DNA of 64,000 nucleotides from an uncultured Paracoccaceae bacterium. Its GTDB lineage: Bacteria; Pseudomonadota; Alphaproteobacteria; Rhodobacterales; Rhodobacteraceae. Below the pieces are notes generated by a model. The model searched no databases. It was not told the origin of the DNA and saw nothing but the letters and a program-made list of their open reading frames with translations. Shown here piece by piece: positions 1 to 7,999 of the stretch (position 1 is the stretch's first letter; the number at the start of each line of letters is the position of its first letter). The translations under genes and the position numbers were made by a program. The stretch lies in assembly GCA_947493145.1 (NCBI GenBank), contig CANLPZ010000001.1, forward strand, positions 806,001 to 870,000, given 5' to 3'.

Positions 1-242
1 GTGACCCCCGCCCCGATCGCGACAACCTCGCCAGAGGCTTCCAATCCAGGCAAATCGCTCGCTGTTGGTGGTGGGGCGTAACTCCCAGCGCGCTGCAACG
101 CATCAGGACGATTAACACCGGCATAAGCGACTTGAATTAACACTTCGCCATGTTTCGGCGTCGGAACAGGCCGTTTGACCATTTGCAAAACATCGGGACC
201 ACCTGATTTGGTGATCTCGATGGCACGCATTTCATTTTTCAT
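1..242 (-). CDS. NADPH:quinone oxidoreductase, N-terminal part (cut by window edge)
   Basis: The first 80 residues of a zinc-independent medium-chain dehydrogenase/reductase of the quinone oxidoreductase (PIG3/QorA-like) family; the rest lies beyond base 1. It shows the family's opening strand (MRAIEITKSGGPDVLQ) followed by a GVNRPDALQRAGSY segment and GLEASGEV, the N-terminal GroES-like half; the NADPH-binding Rossmann half is not in view. The family reduces quinones or enones with NADPH in the cytosol. The ATG at 242 overlaps the stop of the COQ9 gene by 4 nt (ATGA), so the two are translationally coupled; a second ATG at 230 would also fit the family start. A link with quinone biology is suggested by the neighbour but not shown. 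Confidence 0.85.
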   Translation of the reverse strand, partial: MKNEMRAIEITKSGGPDVLQMVKRPVPTPKHGEVLIQVAYAGVNRPDALQRAGSYAPPPTASDLPGLEASGEVVAIGAGV

Positions 243-931
243 TTCGGGTCTTTCCAATAACCAGGCAAATCATCAGGCACAGTTCGGCTGGGGGCTTTTA
301 CGCGCGACAACGCCGCCAAGGGCCCCGACAAAAGTTTCGACAAAAGCGGGTTCGCATTGACCTGTGATTTTAACTTTTCAAACTGCATCACATTTTCAAT
401 GCGGCGATCCAAAAACGCCCAAGTGTCGGCGTTGCCTTCGCTTTCATCGCCGAGCCAAAACAAAACCGTTGAACTGTAAACCCCCGCAAGAGTTGCGCGT
501 TTCGTATACCAATTTACGTCCTCACTGGTGTCGCCCAATGTTGACCAGATTAAATCACAGGTTCCCCAAATCAGCTTGGCACCCTCACCAGCGTTTTGAG
601 GAAGCGAAAATAACGTCGACCCACGCCGAACCGCCTCTTTGTCATTTACGGTCTCAATCCGTTTACGCACCGCAAAGGTGATACGTTCACGCATTTTCAT
701 CGCGCTGAGGTTGGCGTCATGCAAGGCTGCGACCATTTGCGCGTCACCGAAATGGTGATATCCGGCGGCCAGATCAATCGCACCACGCGGAAACAGGGCT
801 TTTCCGTCCGATTCAGCGATTCCGGCGTCGTGAAGCGCCGCGTCGAGTGTTTCCGTCGACCACCCGTCAAAGGCAACATGTGGCAAGGCGGCCAAAATTA
901 TCTTTTGTTTTTCTGGGCTTAAATCAGTCAT
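239..931 (-). CDS. COQ9 family protein (ubiquinone biosynthesis accessory)
   Basis: A 230-residue protein of the COQ9 / RpsU-divergently-transcribed family. Family knowledge: COQ9 is a TetR-fold lipid-binding protein that assists the COQ7 hydroxylation step of ubiquinone synthesis. Seen here are the conserved opening ALPHVAFDGWS (about residue 15), a GAIDLAAGYHHFGD segment and a helical C-terminal half with WSTLGDTSEDVNWYTKR and RATLAGVYSSTVLFWLGD. It is divergent from rpsU, the arrangement that gives the family its alternative name. I place the start at 931 because AAAGGAGCG lies about 11 nt upstream and the protein then begins as relatives do; an in-frame ATG at 967 also has a purine-rich site and would add 12 residues. 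The stop overlaps the quinone oxidoreductase start. Confidence 0.88.
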   Translation of the reverse strand: MTDLSPEKQKIILAALPHVAFDGWSTETLDAALHDAGIAESDGKALFPRGAIDLAAGYHHFGDAQMVAALHDANLSAMKMRERITFAVRKRIETVNDKEAVRRGSTLFSLPQNAGEGAKLIWGTCDLIWSTLGDTSEDVNWYTKRATLAGVYSSTVLFWLGDESEGNADTWAFLDRRIENVMQFEKLKSQVNANPLLSKLLSGPLAALSRVKAPSRTVPDDLPGYWKDPK

Positions 932-1041
932 TACGGTGAAACGCTCCTTTCGTGACAGTATAGACATTTCAAGATCCCTTTGCTATACGGCCACTTCCTG
1001 CAATTTTTGCAAATCCAACTTAGAAAGGTGGTGTTAACCAC

Positions 1042-1248
1042 ATGCAGGTTAGTGTTCGTGATAACAACGTAGATCAGGCACTTCGTGCCCTGAAGAAAAA
1101 GCTACAGCGTGAGGGCGTTTTCCGCGAAATGAAGCTTCGTCAACATTTCGAAAAACCGTCTGAGAAAAAAGCGCGCGAGAAGGCTGAAGCCATCCGCCGT
1201 CAACGCAAGCTGGCTCGTAAAAAGGCACAGCGCGAAGGTATGTTGTAA
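1042..1248 (+). CDS. rpsU: 30S ribosomal protein S21
   Basis: A 68-residue very basic protein with the S21 signature [23 protein letters not shown] near the N-terminus (quoted here only as a family recognition; [18 protein letters not shown] is the core) and a Lys/Arg-rich tail [15 protein letters not shown]21 sits on the 30S platform near the anti-Shine-Dalgarno end of 16S rRNA and assists initiation. An AGAAAGGTGG site precedes the ATG. It is a single-gene unit closed by a hairpin terminator and divergent from the COQ9 gene. Confidence 0.97.
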   Translation: MQVSVRDNNVDQALRALKKKLQREGVFREMKLRQHFEKPSEKKAREKAEAIRRQRKLARKKAQREGML

Positions 1249-1271
1249 GACATATTTTCAAGCAAAGAATT

Positions 1272-1310
1272 CAAACCCCCTTGGTGCAAACCTTGGGGGT
1301 TTTTCTTTTT
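1272..1310 (+). terminator. Rho-independent terminator after rpsU
   Basis: AACCCCC pairs with GGGGGTT across a 14-nt loop, followed by a T-rich run (TTTTTCTTTTT). It lies 24 nt after the rpsU stop and before the convergent Lrp gene. Confidence 0.85.
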
Positions 1311-1322
1311 CAAAGCGAAAAT

Positions 1323-1781
1323 TCAAACCGGCAACGCCGTCGTTTTAAACACTGTACGCAGGGCGAAGCTCGACTGCATTTGCGCCACGCCCGGTAAGGT
1401 GGCCAAATGCCTGCGGTGGATTGAGGCGAAATCTTCGGTATCTCGCGCGACCACTTTGAGCAAATAATCCGCAGTCCCCGCCATCAAATGACATTCCAAA
1501 ACGTCTGGTATGCGCGCTACGGCCTTTTCAAACGCGTCTAAAACCTCGTCGGCCTGCCCGCTTAACGTGATCTCAACAAAAACAGTCGTCGGGCGGTTCA
1601 ATTTTCGCGGATCCAAAAGCGCAACATAGTCTTTGATAAACCCATCGGTTTCTAATCGTTGAACACGACGGTGGCAGGCAGAAGGCGACAAATTCACATG
1701 CTCCGACAGATCCGCATTGGATATCCGCCCCTTCTTCTGCAATATCCTCAGAATACGCTCATCTGTTCCATCAATTTCCAT
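1323..1781 (-). CDS. Lrp/AsnC family regulator, divergent from alanine dehydrogenase
   Basis: A 152-residue leucine-responsive regulator. Residues 1-60 carry the AsnC-type helix-turn-helix (DERILRILQKKGRISNADL then LSPSACHRRVQRLE); residues 65-145 form the RAM/ACT-like effector and oligomerisation domain (FVEITLSGQ, VLECHLMAGTADYLLKVV). Such proteins are usually octamers that bind DNA near their own promoter and a divergent target gene, with an amino acid as effector. Here the target is the ald gene, 134 bp away, so a role in alanine-responsive control of ald (as AldR/BkdR-type relatives do) is likely by context. The intervening DNA holds an inverted repeat at 1815-1844. Start chosen at the ATG beginning MEIDGTDERIL. 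Confidence 0.92.
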   Translation of the reverse strand: MEIDGTDERILRILQKKGRISNADLSEHVNLSPSACHRRVQRLETDGFIKDYVALLDPRKLNRPTTVFVEITLSGQADEVLDAFEKAVARIPDVLECHLMAGTADYLLKVVARDTEDFASIHRRHLATLPGVAQMQSSFALRTVFKTTALPV

Positions 1782-1814
1782 GATATTCGCAATCTCTTCG
1801 AAATTCTCATCTAT

Positions 1815-1844
1815 TTGCGCAATATTTTACAGATGGTAGCGCAA
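1815..1844. promoter_or_regulatory. Candidate Lrp operator between lrp and ald
   Basis: An inverted repeat TTGCGC / GCGCAA with an 18-bp AT-rich spacer lies in the divergent promoter region, about 70 bp before ald and 35 bp before the regulator's own start. Two half-sites about two helical turns apart suit binding by an Lrp-type dimer array. Inferred only from symmetry and position. Confidence 0.4.
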
Positions 1845-1915
1845 AATGCGAGTAAGAAATCACAGCAATTCCACAGAATCCTTCGCATCCTTGACCTAGG
1901 AATGGAGGATCAATC

Positions 1916-3034
1916 ATGCACATCGGATGCCCAAAAGAAATCAAACCGCAAGAATTCCGTGTGGGAATAACGCCGAACGCTGCGGCAGAAGCAATTGCGA
2001 ATGGACACACTGTTAGCATTGAAACCATGGCTGGCGCAGGGGCAGGTTTTGACGACGACGCCTACCGCGCTGTTGGCGCAACAATCGTCGATACAGCCGA
2101 AGAAATTTTTGCGACTGCGGATATGGTTGTAAAGGTGAAAGAGCCGCAAGCTGTTGAGCGAAAACAGCTGCGCGAAGGCCAAGTATTGTTTACCTACCTT
2201 CACCTTGCACCAGATCCCGAACAGACCAAAGACCTGTTGGACAGCGGGTGTACTGCGATCGCCTATGAAACGGTGACTGATGCTGCCGGAGGGCTACCAT
2301 TGCTTGCCCCGATGTCAGAGGTCGCGGGGAAACTGGCCCCGCAGGTCGGGTCGTGGACGTTGCAAAAAGCGAACGGTGGGCGCGGTGTCCTGATGGGCGG
2401 TGTGCCAGGTGTGACACCGGCAAAGGTCATTGTGATCGGTGGTGGCGTCGTTGGCACCCACGCGGCGCGTGTTGCCGCAGGAATGGGCGCAGATGTGACC
2501 GTATTGGATCGCTCGCTCACGCGAATGCGTTACCTTGATGATGCGTTTTCGAGCGTGTTCAAAACCAGCTATGCCAGCGCGGGAAACACCGCTGAATTGA
2601 TTGCACACGCGGATATTGTGATTGGTGCCGTGTTGGTACCCGGTGCCGCGGCCCCAAAGCTGGTTACGCGTGATCAGCTATCAACAATGAAAACCGGCGC
2701 TGCCATTGTCGACGTCGCGATCGACCAAGGTGGGTGTTTCGAAACATCAAAGGCCACAACCCACGAAGACCCAATTTATAACGTCGATGGCGTTATGCAC
2801 TATTGTGTGGCCAACATGCCCGGCGCTGTGGCGCGCACATCGACGATCGCACTTGGGAATGCAACAATGCCGTTCATGTTGGATCTGGCAAACAAAGGAT
2901 GGAAATCCGCCTGTTCGGATAACCCGCATTTGTTGGCGGGCCTAAATACCCACATGGGGCGTTTGACGTATTTTGCAGTTGGCAAAGCTCTTGGAATTGA
3001 CGTGTTGTCGCCAGATCTTGCACTTAAAATTTAA
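1916..3034 (+). CDS. ald: Alanine dehydrogenase
   Basis: A 372-residue NAD-dependent alanine dehydrogenase, converting L-alanine plus NAD to pyruvate, ammonium and NADH in the cytosol. The N-terminal substrate domain shows GCPKEIKPQEFRVGITP and VKVKEP with the substrate-binding Lys, followed by LHLAPD with the catalytic His. The Rossmann domain begins near residue 165 with IGGGVVGTHAARVAAGMGA and an Asp at the end of the second strand (VLD). The DVAIDQGGCFETS loop and MPGAVARTST segment are also typical. Length matches the family. GGAGGATCA precedes the ATG. It is divergent from an Lrp regulator and its TAA shares TTAA with the stop of the convergent DUF4166 gene. Confidence 0.96.
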   Translation: MHIGCPKEIKPQEFRVGITPNAAAEAIANGHTVSIETMAGAGAGFDDDAYRAVGATIVDTAEEIFATADMVVKVKEPQAVERKQLREGQVLFTYLHLAPDPEQTKDLLDSGCTAIAYETVTDAAGGLPLLAPMSEVAGKLAPQVGSWTLQKANGGRGVLMGGVPGVTPAKVIVIGGGVVGTHAARVAAGMGADVTVLDRSLTRMRYLDDAFSSVFKTSYASAGNTAELIAHADIVIGAVLVPGAAAPKLVTRDQLSTMKTGAAIVDVAIDQGGCFETSKATTHEDPIYNVDGVMHYCVANMPGAVARTSTIALGNATMPFMLDLANKGWKSACSDNPHLLAGLNTHMGRLTYFAVGKALGIDVLSPDLALKI

Positions 3035-3573
3035 GACGTTCCTGTCCGGCGCAACCAGCCTGAATAGGCGACAATCAAGCCGACAAAAGGCGCCTTTATT
3101 TCGACGTTAAAACAAAACTTGCCTTCGCGTTCGTTCTCGAACGCGGGGCCATTGGGACACAGGCGCAGCGGCAACCGCACCCTCAGCAGCGACCACCCAA
3201 CCGGTCGCAGGTTTAGCCGATCATCGACGCGTTCGAACTGTACATCAAATCGGAATGGACCAAACTGTTCGACAATTTCATCTGGTCGTTTCCCCTTCAT
3301 TTGCCGCGAACTGAACCGAGCGCCATCAAAATTGCGGACCCACAGCTCCCCATTTTCATCCGGTGTAATGGTGACCACGCAATTTGCGTTGTTTGAGGAT
3401 TTGGGAAAACCAAAAACCGCACCAATCATACGGGAGGGAATATTCGTTCCGCGCTGGACCGTTGCGCGCCCTTCCCATGTTGTTTCCACGGTTTGCGCAT
3501 GAAACGATTTGACCGCATCTGGTAATCGGTCGAAATCGGTCAACACACGTTGGTACAAGGTGGGGGTCACCAT
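3031..3573 (-). CDS. DUF4166 domain protein
   Basis: A 180-residue soluble protein that I place in the DUF4166 family from its pattern: TLYQRVL at the start, a GRATVQRGTNIPSRMIGAVFGFP motif, a VRNFDGARFSSRQ segment and a C-terminal VEIKAPFVGLIVAYSGWLRR. In other bacteria the domain is often attached to saccharopine-dehydrogenase-like or SDR enzymes; here it stands alone. No function is known to me. Its stop shares a palindromic TTAA with the stop of ald, so the two genes end on top of each other. Confidence 0.75.
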   Translation of the reverse strand: MVTPTLYQRVLTDFDRLPDAVKSFHAQTVETTWEGRATVQRGTNIPSRMIGAVFGFPKSSNNANCVVTITPDENGELWVRNFDGARFSSRQMKGKRPDEIVEQFGPFRFDVQFERVDDRLNLRPVGWSLLRVRLPLRLCPNGPAFENEREGKFCFNVEIKAPFVGLIVAYSGWLRRTGTS

Positions 3574-3581
3574 TGCCTGTT

Positions 3582-3620
3582 CTCCAAAAAAATAGGGCCC
3601 GTCTTTTTCAAGACGGGCCC
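3582..3620 (-). terminator. Strong terminator after mscL
   Basis: On the minus strand GGGCCCGTCTT pairs perfectly with AAGACGGGCCC around a 4-nt loop and is followed by TATTTTTTT. It lies 24 nt beyond the mscL stop and just before the DUF4166 start, so it separates the two minus-strand genes. Confidence 0.92.
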
Positions 3621-3643
3621 GACCAAACAGTCAATGTGTTTGA

Positions 3644-4054
3644 TTATTTTTTCAAAGCTTTCAGGATGTCCTGCAACAGCTCGTTGTCTGTTGGGCCAGC
3701 TGGTTCTGCTGGTGCTTCTTCTTCCTTTTTCTTTGTTTTGTTCACCGCTTTAACAAGCAAGAACACAACAAATGCAATGATAAGGAAGTTGATGATCGCC
3801 ATGATGAAACGACCGTAAGCGAAAACAGCTGCACCCGCTTCTTCGGCTTCTGTGATGTTTGCAAATTCGCCATCACCAAGCAACGCGTACATGCTTGAGA
3901 AATCGACGCCGCCCATAAACAAGCTAATGATCGGGTTGATCAAGTCGGCAACCAAGCTGCCAACGATAGCTGTAAATGCCGCACCGATAATGATACCAAC
4001 GGCCATGTCCATGACGTTACCTTTGGCAATAAAATCTTTGAATTCTTTGATCAT
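3644..4054 (-). CDS. mscL: Large-conductance mechanosensitive channel
   Basis: A 136-residue MscL, a homopentameric inner-membrane channel that releases solutes on hypo-osmotic shock. It has the N-terminal amphipathic helix and TM1 ([20 protein letters not shown], then [17 protein letters not shown]), a periplasmic loop, TM2 ([19 protein letters not shown]) and a charged cytoplasmic tail with KKKEEE and a C-terminal helix. The start at 4054 is preceded by AAGGGGATC and gives the family's usual N-terminus; an upstream in-frame ATG would add 26 non-conserved residues. Single-gene unit with its own terminator. Confidence 0.96.
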   Translation of the reverse strand: MIKEFKDFIAKGNVMDMAVGIIIGAAFTAIVGSLVADLINPIISLFMGGVDFSSMYALLGDGEFANITEAEEAGAAVFAYGRFIMAIINFLIIAFVVFLLVKAVNKTKKKEEEAPAEPAGPTDNELLQDILKALKK

Positions 4055-4203
4055 TTCTGATCCCCTTCTCCTAAGTTCCCAATCCGTCGGAGTCTTTGCT
4101 CCATTTACGGCAATTGCGCTTACATATCGCAATCACAATCTTTGTACCTCGAATTCGTCACCGTTTAAGGTTTTTTTTCGAGTTGCGTTCCCCCTGTGGG
4201 CAC

Positions 4204-4650
4204 TCAGGGCAGTTCGCTGGTTATGACATAGCGGAGAATTTGCGAAACCTGTTCAGCCGTTTCGGCAACGGCAAGCGCCGCTGCGTCGACTTCTTTCAGT
4301 GCGTGTTGGTGATCTGCACCGTGCATGATGATAAGCGATTTTCCCAATGCCGATGCGTATCCGGCATCAAATGCCGCATTCCATTGCTTGTATTTGTCAC
4401 CAAACCGCACGACCACAACATCCGCATTTTCGATCGCGTGCCGAGTGCGGATTGCGTTTAGCTTTGCGCCTTTATGATCATGCCAGAATTTGTTTGGTTC
4501 CACCCCAAGGATGGCCACGCCGCAATCATCGCTCGCCGCGTGGTCGGTCACTGGGGACGAAAATTGAACATCAAGCCCATTGCAGGCTGCGATAATCTGA
4601 TCCCGCCAATCGGTATGGATTTCACCTGACAAATAGACCTTCAGCCCCAT
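4204..4650 (-). CDS. YtoQ family protein
   Basis: A 148-residue YtoQ-type protein, related in fold to nucleoside 2-deoxyribosyltransferases. Visible features are VYLSGEIHTDWRDQI at the N-terminus, FSSPVTDHAASDDCG, a RTRHAIENADVVVVRFGDKYKQWNAAFDAGYA core and KSLIIMHG. The function of the family is not established. GGAGTATAAAG precedes the ATG. It follows pheT on the same strand, 15 nt after the pheT stop, so it may be the last gene of the phe operon. About 150 bp without a gene separate it from mscL. Confidence 0.85.
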   Translation of the reverse strand: MGLKVYLSGEIHTDWRDQIIAACNGLDVQFSSPVTDHAASDDCGVAILGVEPNKFWHDHKGAKLNAIRTRHAIENADVVVVRFGDKYKQWNAAFDAGYASALGKSLIIMHGADHQHALKEVDAAALAVAETAEQVSQILRYVITSELP

Positions 4651-4665
4651 CTTTATACTCCTAAA

Positions 4666-7062
4666 TCACCCGCGTAATTCGCCGCCCGTGGCTTTCGCAA
4701 CTTTTTCCACAATCTTCGCCGACACCGCCTCGATATCCTTATCGGTCAGCGTTTTGTCTTTTGGTTGCAAACGAACCGTGAAGGCCAATGATTTTTTACC
4801 TTCGCCAACGGCCCCGCCGATGAATTCATCAAAAACACGAACATTTTCAATCAAAGCTTTATCCGCACCTGCGGCAGCATTCACCATCGTCAATGCTTCG
4901 ACCTTGTCATCGACCACAAAGGCAAAGTCACGTTCAACGGCTTGCAAGTCAGATGCGTTCATCGCACCACGGCTCACTGTGACCTTCTTTGGAACCGGAA
5001 TTTCAGCAGGCAAAATCGTAAAGGCAACCGCTGACCCTTTAACGCCCAACGCATCAAGGGTCTTAGGATGAATTTCACCAAACGTCGCCAAAACCTTTTT
5101 CGGACCGAGGCAAATTTGCCCATGTCGACCTGGATGCCACCAAGCTTCGCCATTGCGCAGAATTTGCGTTTTCGCGGGTGCGCCAAGTGCGGAGAGAATG
5201 GCCTCAACATCTGCTTTTGCGTCATAAATGTCGACATCACGTGCTTCGCCGCGCACATCTTTTGGACCAGTTCGACCGACCAAAAGACCCGCAACTTCGA
5301 AATGCTGCTCGCCTGGCTCACCACCGTGAAACGCCGCGCCGACTTCAAACAGCGCGACATCGTTATATCCGCGTGCTTGGTTACGTGCCGCAGCCTGCAA
5401 CAACGATGGCAACAGGTTCGGGCGCATGTGGCTCATTTCCGAACTGATTGGATTTTCCAACATTGTCGCGTTGTCGCCACCGCCAAACAGCGTTGCTGCG
5501 TCTTTGTCGATAAATGTGTATGTGACGCATTCGTTGTACCCCAACGCCGCCGCTGTGCGTCGCGCGATTTGTTCGCGTTTTTGCATCGGGGTTAAAATTG
5601 GCTTTGGAATGCCGGCCTCAACGCGCGGCAACGGCTTACCTTCGAGCTTGATCAATGATGCGATCCGCGCCACTTCTTCGACCAAATCTGCCTCGCCCAA
5701 AACATCAGGCCGCCAGCTTGGGACATGCGCCAAATCCCCTTCAAGCACAAAGCCCAATGCCTCCAACGAGGCGCGCTGTTCTGCTTCTGGCAATTCCATA
5801 CCGACCAAAGACTGAATGCGATCACAGTCCAGTTTATACGCACGCGTGACGTCTGGCTCTGCACCAGCGGTGACGATTTCAGACACCTCACCGCCGCACA
5901 AATCCAAAATCATCTGCATCGCCAATTCCAACCCTTGTTCGGTGAACCCTGGATCAACCCCACGTTCAAACCGATACCGCGCGTCAGAATTGATTTTCAA
6001 CGCACGACCGGTCAGCGCGATCTGGACGTTGTTCCAATACGCGCTTTCAAGGAAAACATTGGTCGTTTCCACGGTACAGCCCGTGTCCAAACCACCCATG
6101 ATCCCCGCGATGCTTTCTGGACCAGTGTCATCCGAAATCACCATCTGACCGGCGGCCAATGTGTATTCCTTGTCGTCCAGCGCGGTCAGCGTTTCGCCCC
6201 CCTTGGCGCGATGCACACGCAAGTTGCCAGATACTTTATCCGCGTCAAACACGTGCAACGGACGGTTGCGGTCGTATGTGAAAAAGTTCGTGATATCCAC
6301 CAACGCCGAAATCGGGCGCAGACCAATGGCTTTCAACGCATCTTGCAACCATTGCGGCGATGGACCGTTTTTCACGCCCTTGATCAAGCGGCCCGTGAAA
6401 TGCGGACAGCCGTCAAGCGTGTCCTCATCAATCGACACGGAAATCGGGCTTTCAAAGGTGCCCGACGCAATTTCGGTTGGCGGGGTAATCATCTTGCCCA
6501 AACCACGTGCTGCCAAATCGCGCGCAATCCCTTGAACACCCAAGGCATCTGGACGGTTCGGCGTGATCGCAATTTCGATCACGGGGTCCACTTTGGACGG
6601 ATCGGTCGCAGCCAGATAATCGGCAAAGCTTTGACCCACCTCACCGCTTGGCAATTCAATGATACCATTGTGTTCGTCGGACAATTCCAGCTCTTTTTCC
6701 GACGCCATCATGCCATAGCTTTCGACGCCACGGATTTTACCAACACCAATGGTGATATCCAGACCGGGGACATAAACGCCGGGCTTGGCGACAACCACAG
6801 TGATGCCCTCACGCGCGTTGGGCGCACCACAGATGATCTGTGTCGGCCCCTCCCCCGCATCCACGGAACAGATTTTCAGTTTATCCGCATCGGGGTGCTT
6901 TTCGGCTGACAAAACCTTACCAATGATAAACGGCTTTAACCCATCGATCGGGTTTTCAACGCCTTCGACCTCTAACCCCAAATCGGTTAGGGCATATAGG
7001 ATGTCATCCAAAGGCGCATCCGTCTCAAGGTGTTTTTTCAGCCAAGATAAAGTGAACTTCAT
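4666..7062 (-). CDS. pheT: Phenylalanine--tRNA ligase beta subunit
   Basis: A 798-residue PheT, the structural half of the alpha2-beta2 enzyme that charges tRNA-Phe. Order of domains: N-terminal B1 plus tRNA-binding EMAP-like domain (LETDAPLDDILYALTDLGLE, then IGKVLSAEKHPDADKLKIC around residues 45-65 and QIICGAPNAREG), B3/B4 editing domain (HFTGRLIKGVK, RPISALVDITNF), B5 (ALGF, SWRPDVLGEADLVEEVARI), catalytic-like core (MQKREQIARRTAAALGYNECVTY) and the C-terminal FDX-ACB anticodon-binding domain (PVERDFAF region written here as VERDFAFVVDDK). Length is normal. It overlaps the ASCH gene by 4 nt rather than following pheS directly. Confidence 0.97.
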   Translation of the reverse strand: MKFTLSWLKKHLETDAPLDDILYALTDLGLEVEGVENPIDGLKPFIIGKVLSAEKHPDADKLKICSVDAGEGPTQIICGAPNAREGITVVVAKPGVYVPGLDITIGVGKIRGVESYGMMASEKELELSDEHNGIIELPSGEVGQSFADYLAATDPSKVDPVIEIAITPNRPDALGVQGIARDLAARGLGKMITPPTEIASGTFESPISVSIDEDTLDGCPHFTGRLIKGVKNGPSPQWLQDALKAIGLRPISALVDITNFFTYDRNRPLHVFDADKVSGNLRVHRAKGGETLTALDDKEYTLAAGQMVISDDTGPESIAGIMGGLDTGCTVETTNVFLESAYWNNVQIALTGRALKINSDARYRFERGVDPGFTEQGLELAMQMILDLCGGEVSEIVTAGAEPDVTRAYKLDCDRIQSLVGMELPEAEQRASLEALGFVLEGDLAHVPSWRPDVLGEADLVEEVARIASLIKLEGKPLPRVEAGIPKPILTPMQKREQIARRTAAALGYNECVTYTFIDKDAATLFGGGDNATMLENPISSEMSHMRPNLLPSLLQAAARNQARGYNDVALFEVGAAFHGGEPGEQHFEVAGLLVGRTGPKDVRGEARDVDIYDAKADVEAILSALGAPAKTQILRNGEAWWHPGRHGQICLGPKKVLATFGEIHPKTLDALGVKGSAVAFTILPAEIPVPKKVTVSRGAMNASDLQAVERDFAFVVDDKVEALTMVNAAAGADKALIENVRVFDEFIGGAVGEGKKSLAFTVRLQPKDKTLTDKDIEAVSAKIVEKVAKATGGELRG

Positions 7063-7505
7063 GTCTCGTCTCCGCGTGGGCGATTGCCCAAATCTTCTAC
7101 CATTTCGAAATGTTCGAACACCAACATCATTTCGGGGTCAAAGCCGCCGTTGCGTTCGAAATAAGCCTGATGATCGCGCTGCCATCCGGCCAGTGTTTTG
7201 TTTTCGCCCTCGGCCAAAGCCATCTGTTCCGTCACATCACAAAAGCGGATTTTCTCGACGCTTTTGGTTTTGATGACCACGGCGGGGGTGCCGTCCCATT
7301 CCGTCGCAATATCACAACGGCCCACGGCAGGCATCGCCTCCATCTCAGCTTCAAAAACCGAAAGCGCCTCGCAGGTCGCGGTTTTCTTACCGCTGCGCAC
7401 GAGCGAGAGCAGATGGTCACACAGCTCTTGGCTATCGCCAAACTTAAAGGTGCCAGCGCCGGGGTAAGTGTCGTTTAGGTTTTCGTATTGGTCAGGGGTA
7501 GTCAT
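7059..7505 (-). CDS. ASCH domain protein
   Basis: A 148-residue ASCH-domain protein, of the beta-barrel PUA-like superfamily thought to bind RNA or modified nucleosides. Typical elements are the FKFGDSQELCDHLLSLVRSGKKTAT segment (core LVRSGKKTATCEAL), GRCDIATEWDGTPAVVIKT and EGENKTLAGWQRDHQAYF. The pattern LV..GKKTAT...W...G matches the group sometimes tested as an N4-acetylcytidine amidohydrolase or RNA-binding protein; the exact role is unknown. It overlaps pheT by 4 nt downstream and the membrane-protein gene by 4 nt upstream, so it is part of a translationally coupled pheS-orf-ASCH-pheT unit. Confidence 0.85.
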   Translation of the reverse strand: MTTPDQYENLNDTYPGAGTFKFGDSQELCDHLLSLVRSGKKTATCEALSVFEAEMEAMPAVGRCDIATEWDGTPAVVIKTKSVEKIRFCDVTEQMALAEGENKTLAGWQRDHQAYFERNGGFDPEMMLVFEHFEMVEDLGNRPRGDET

Positions 7506-7999
7506 CCTAGGTCTTCCACGATCTGCTCATACTTTTCATTGAAAAATGATTGCCAAAAGCCAATTGGTTTCTGATGGTAATCTTTTCTCATTTCTTCCAG
7601 CATCAAGTTAAATAACCCTCTAATCTCTGCGGCCGAATTTTCATCAAACTTACCGTATTCGGTCACAGAACGTCGGACATGATCAAAAGTTTCTAGACAT
7701 AGCACCACTTGCTTTGGACAAGTCAGGACAATCTCGTTCCTCAATCGTTTTATGTTTCGTGTTTCTTCATATTCTAACGTTTTTTTTTCTTTGAAAAATT
7801 TTGCCATAGCTAACTCTGTGGCTGCTAAAAATTCTGAATAGAGCTCTTTCCGAGACTGCAATCTTGCGACCTGACGGTCTAGTGACTTTTGCCATTTGTA
7901 CGTAAAAGCGCCGCCAAAAAAGCCAAAAATAGCGATTACGACTGGAAGCAAGGCGTTCCAGTCGAAATTTGTTACCGCACTTAGAGCACCTTCACTCAC
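7502..7999 (-). CDS. Membrane-anchored coiled-coil protein of unknown function inside the phe operon
   Basis: A 165-residue protein I do not recognise. One N-terminal membrane segment ([19 protein letters not shown], about residues 16-34) is followed by a charged helical region, largely cytoplasmic by the positive-inside rule ([19 protein letters not shown]). The gene is clearly poorer in GC than its neighbours: 45 of 120 bases in 7501-7620 against 70 of 120 in 8041-8160 of pheS, by hand count. Yet both ends overlap their neighbours by 4 nt, with pheS upstream (7996-7999) and ASCH downstream (7502-7505). This suggests acquisition from elsewhere and precise integration in the operon. It is not a recognised partner of phenylalanyl-tRNA synthetase. 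Confidence 0.7.
   Translation of the reverse strand: MSEGALSAVTNFDWNALLPVVIAIFGFFGGAFTYKWQKSLDRQVARLQSRKELYSEFLAATELAMAKFFKEKKTLEYEETRNIKRLRNEIVLTCPKQVVLCLETFDHVRRSVTEYGKFDENSAAEIRGLFNLMLEEMRKDYHQKPIGFWQSFFNEKYEQIVEDLG

Noticed and set aside
5725..6909. Long plus-strand open frame (394 codons) opposite pheT
   Set aside because: It lies wholly antisense to pheT, which is intact and conserved along its length. The frame has the His/Gln/Arg-rich bias of a shadow and no recognisable domain.
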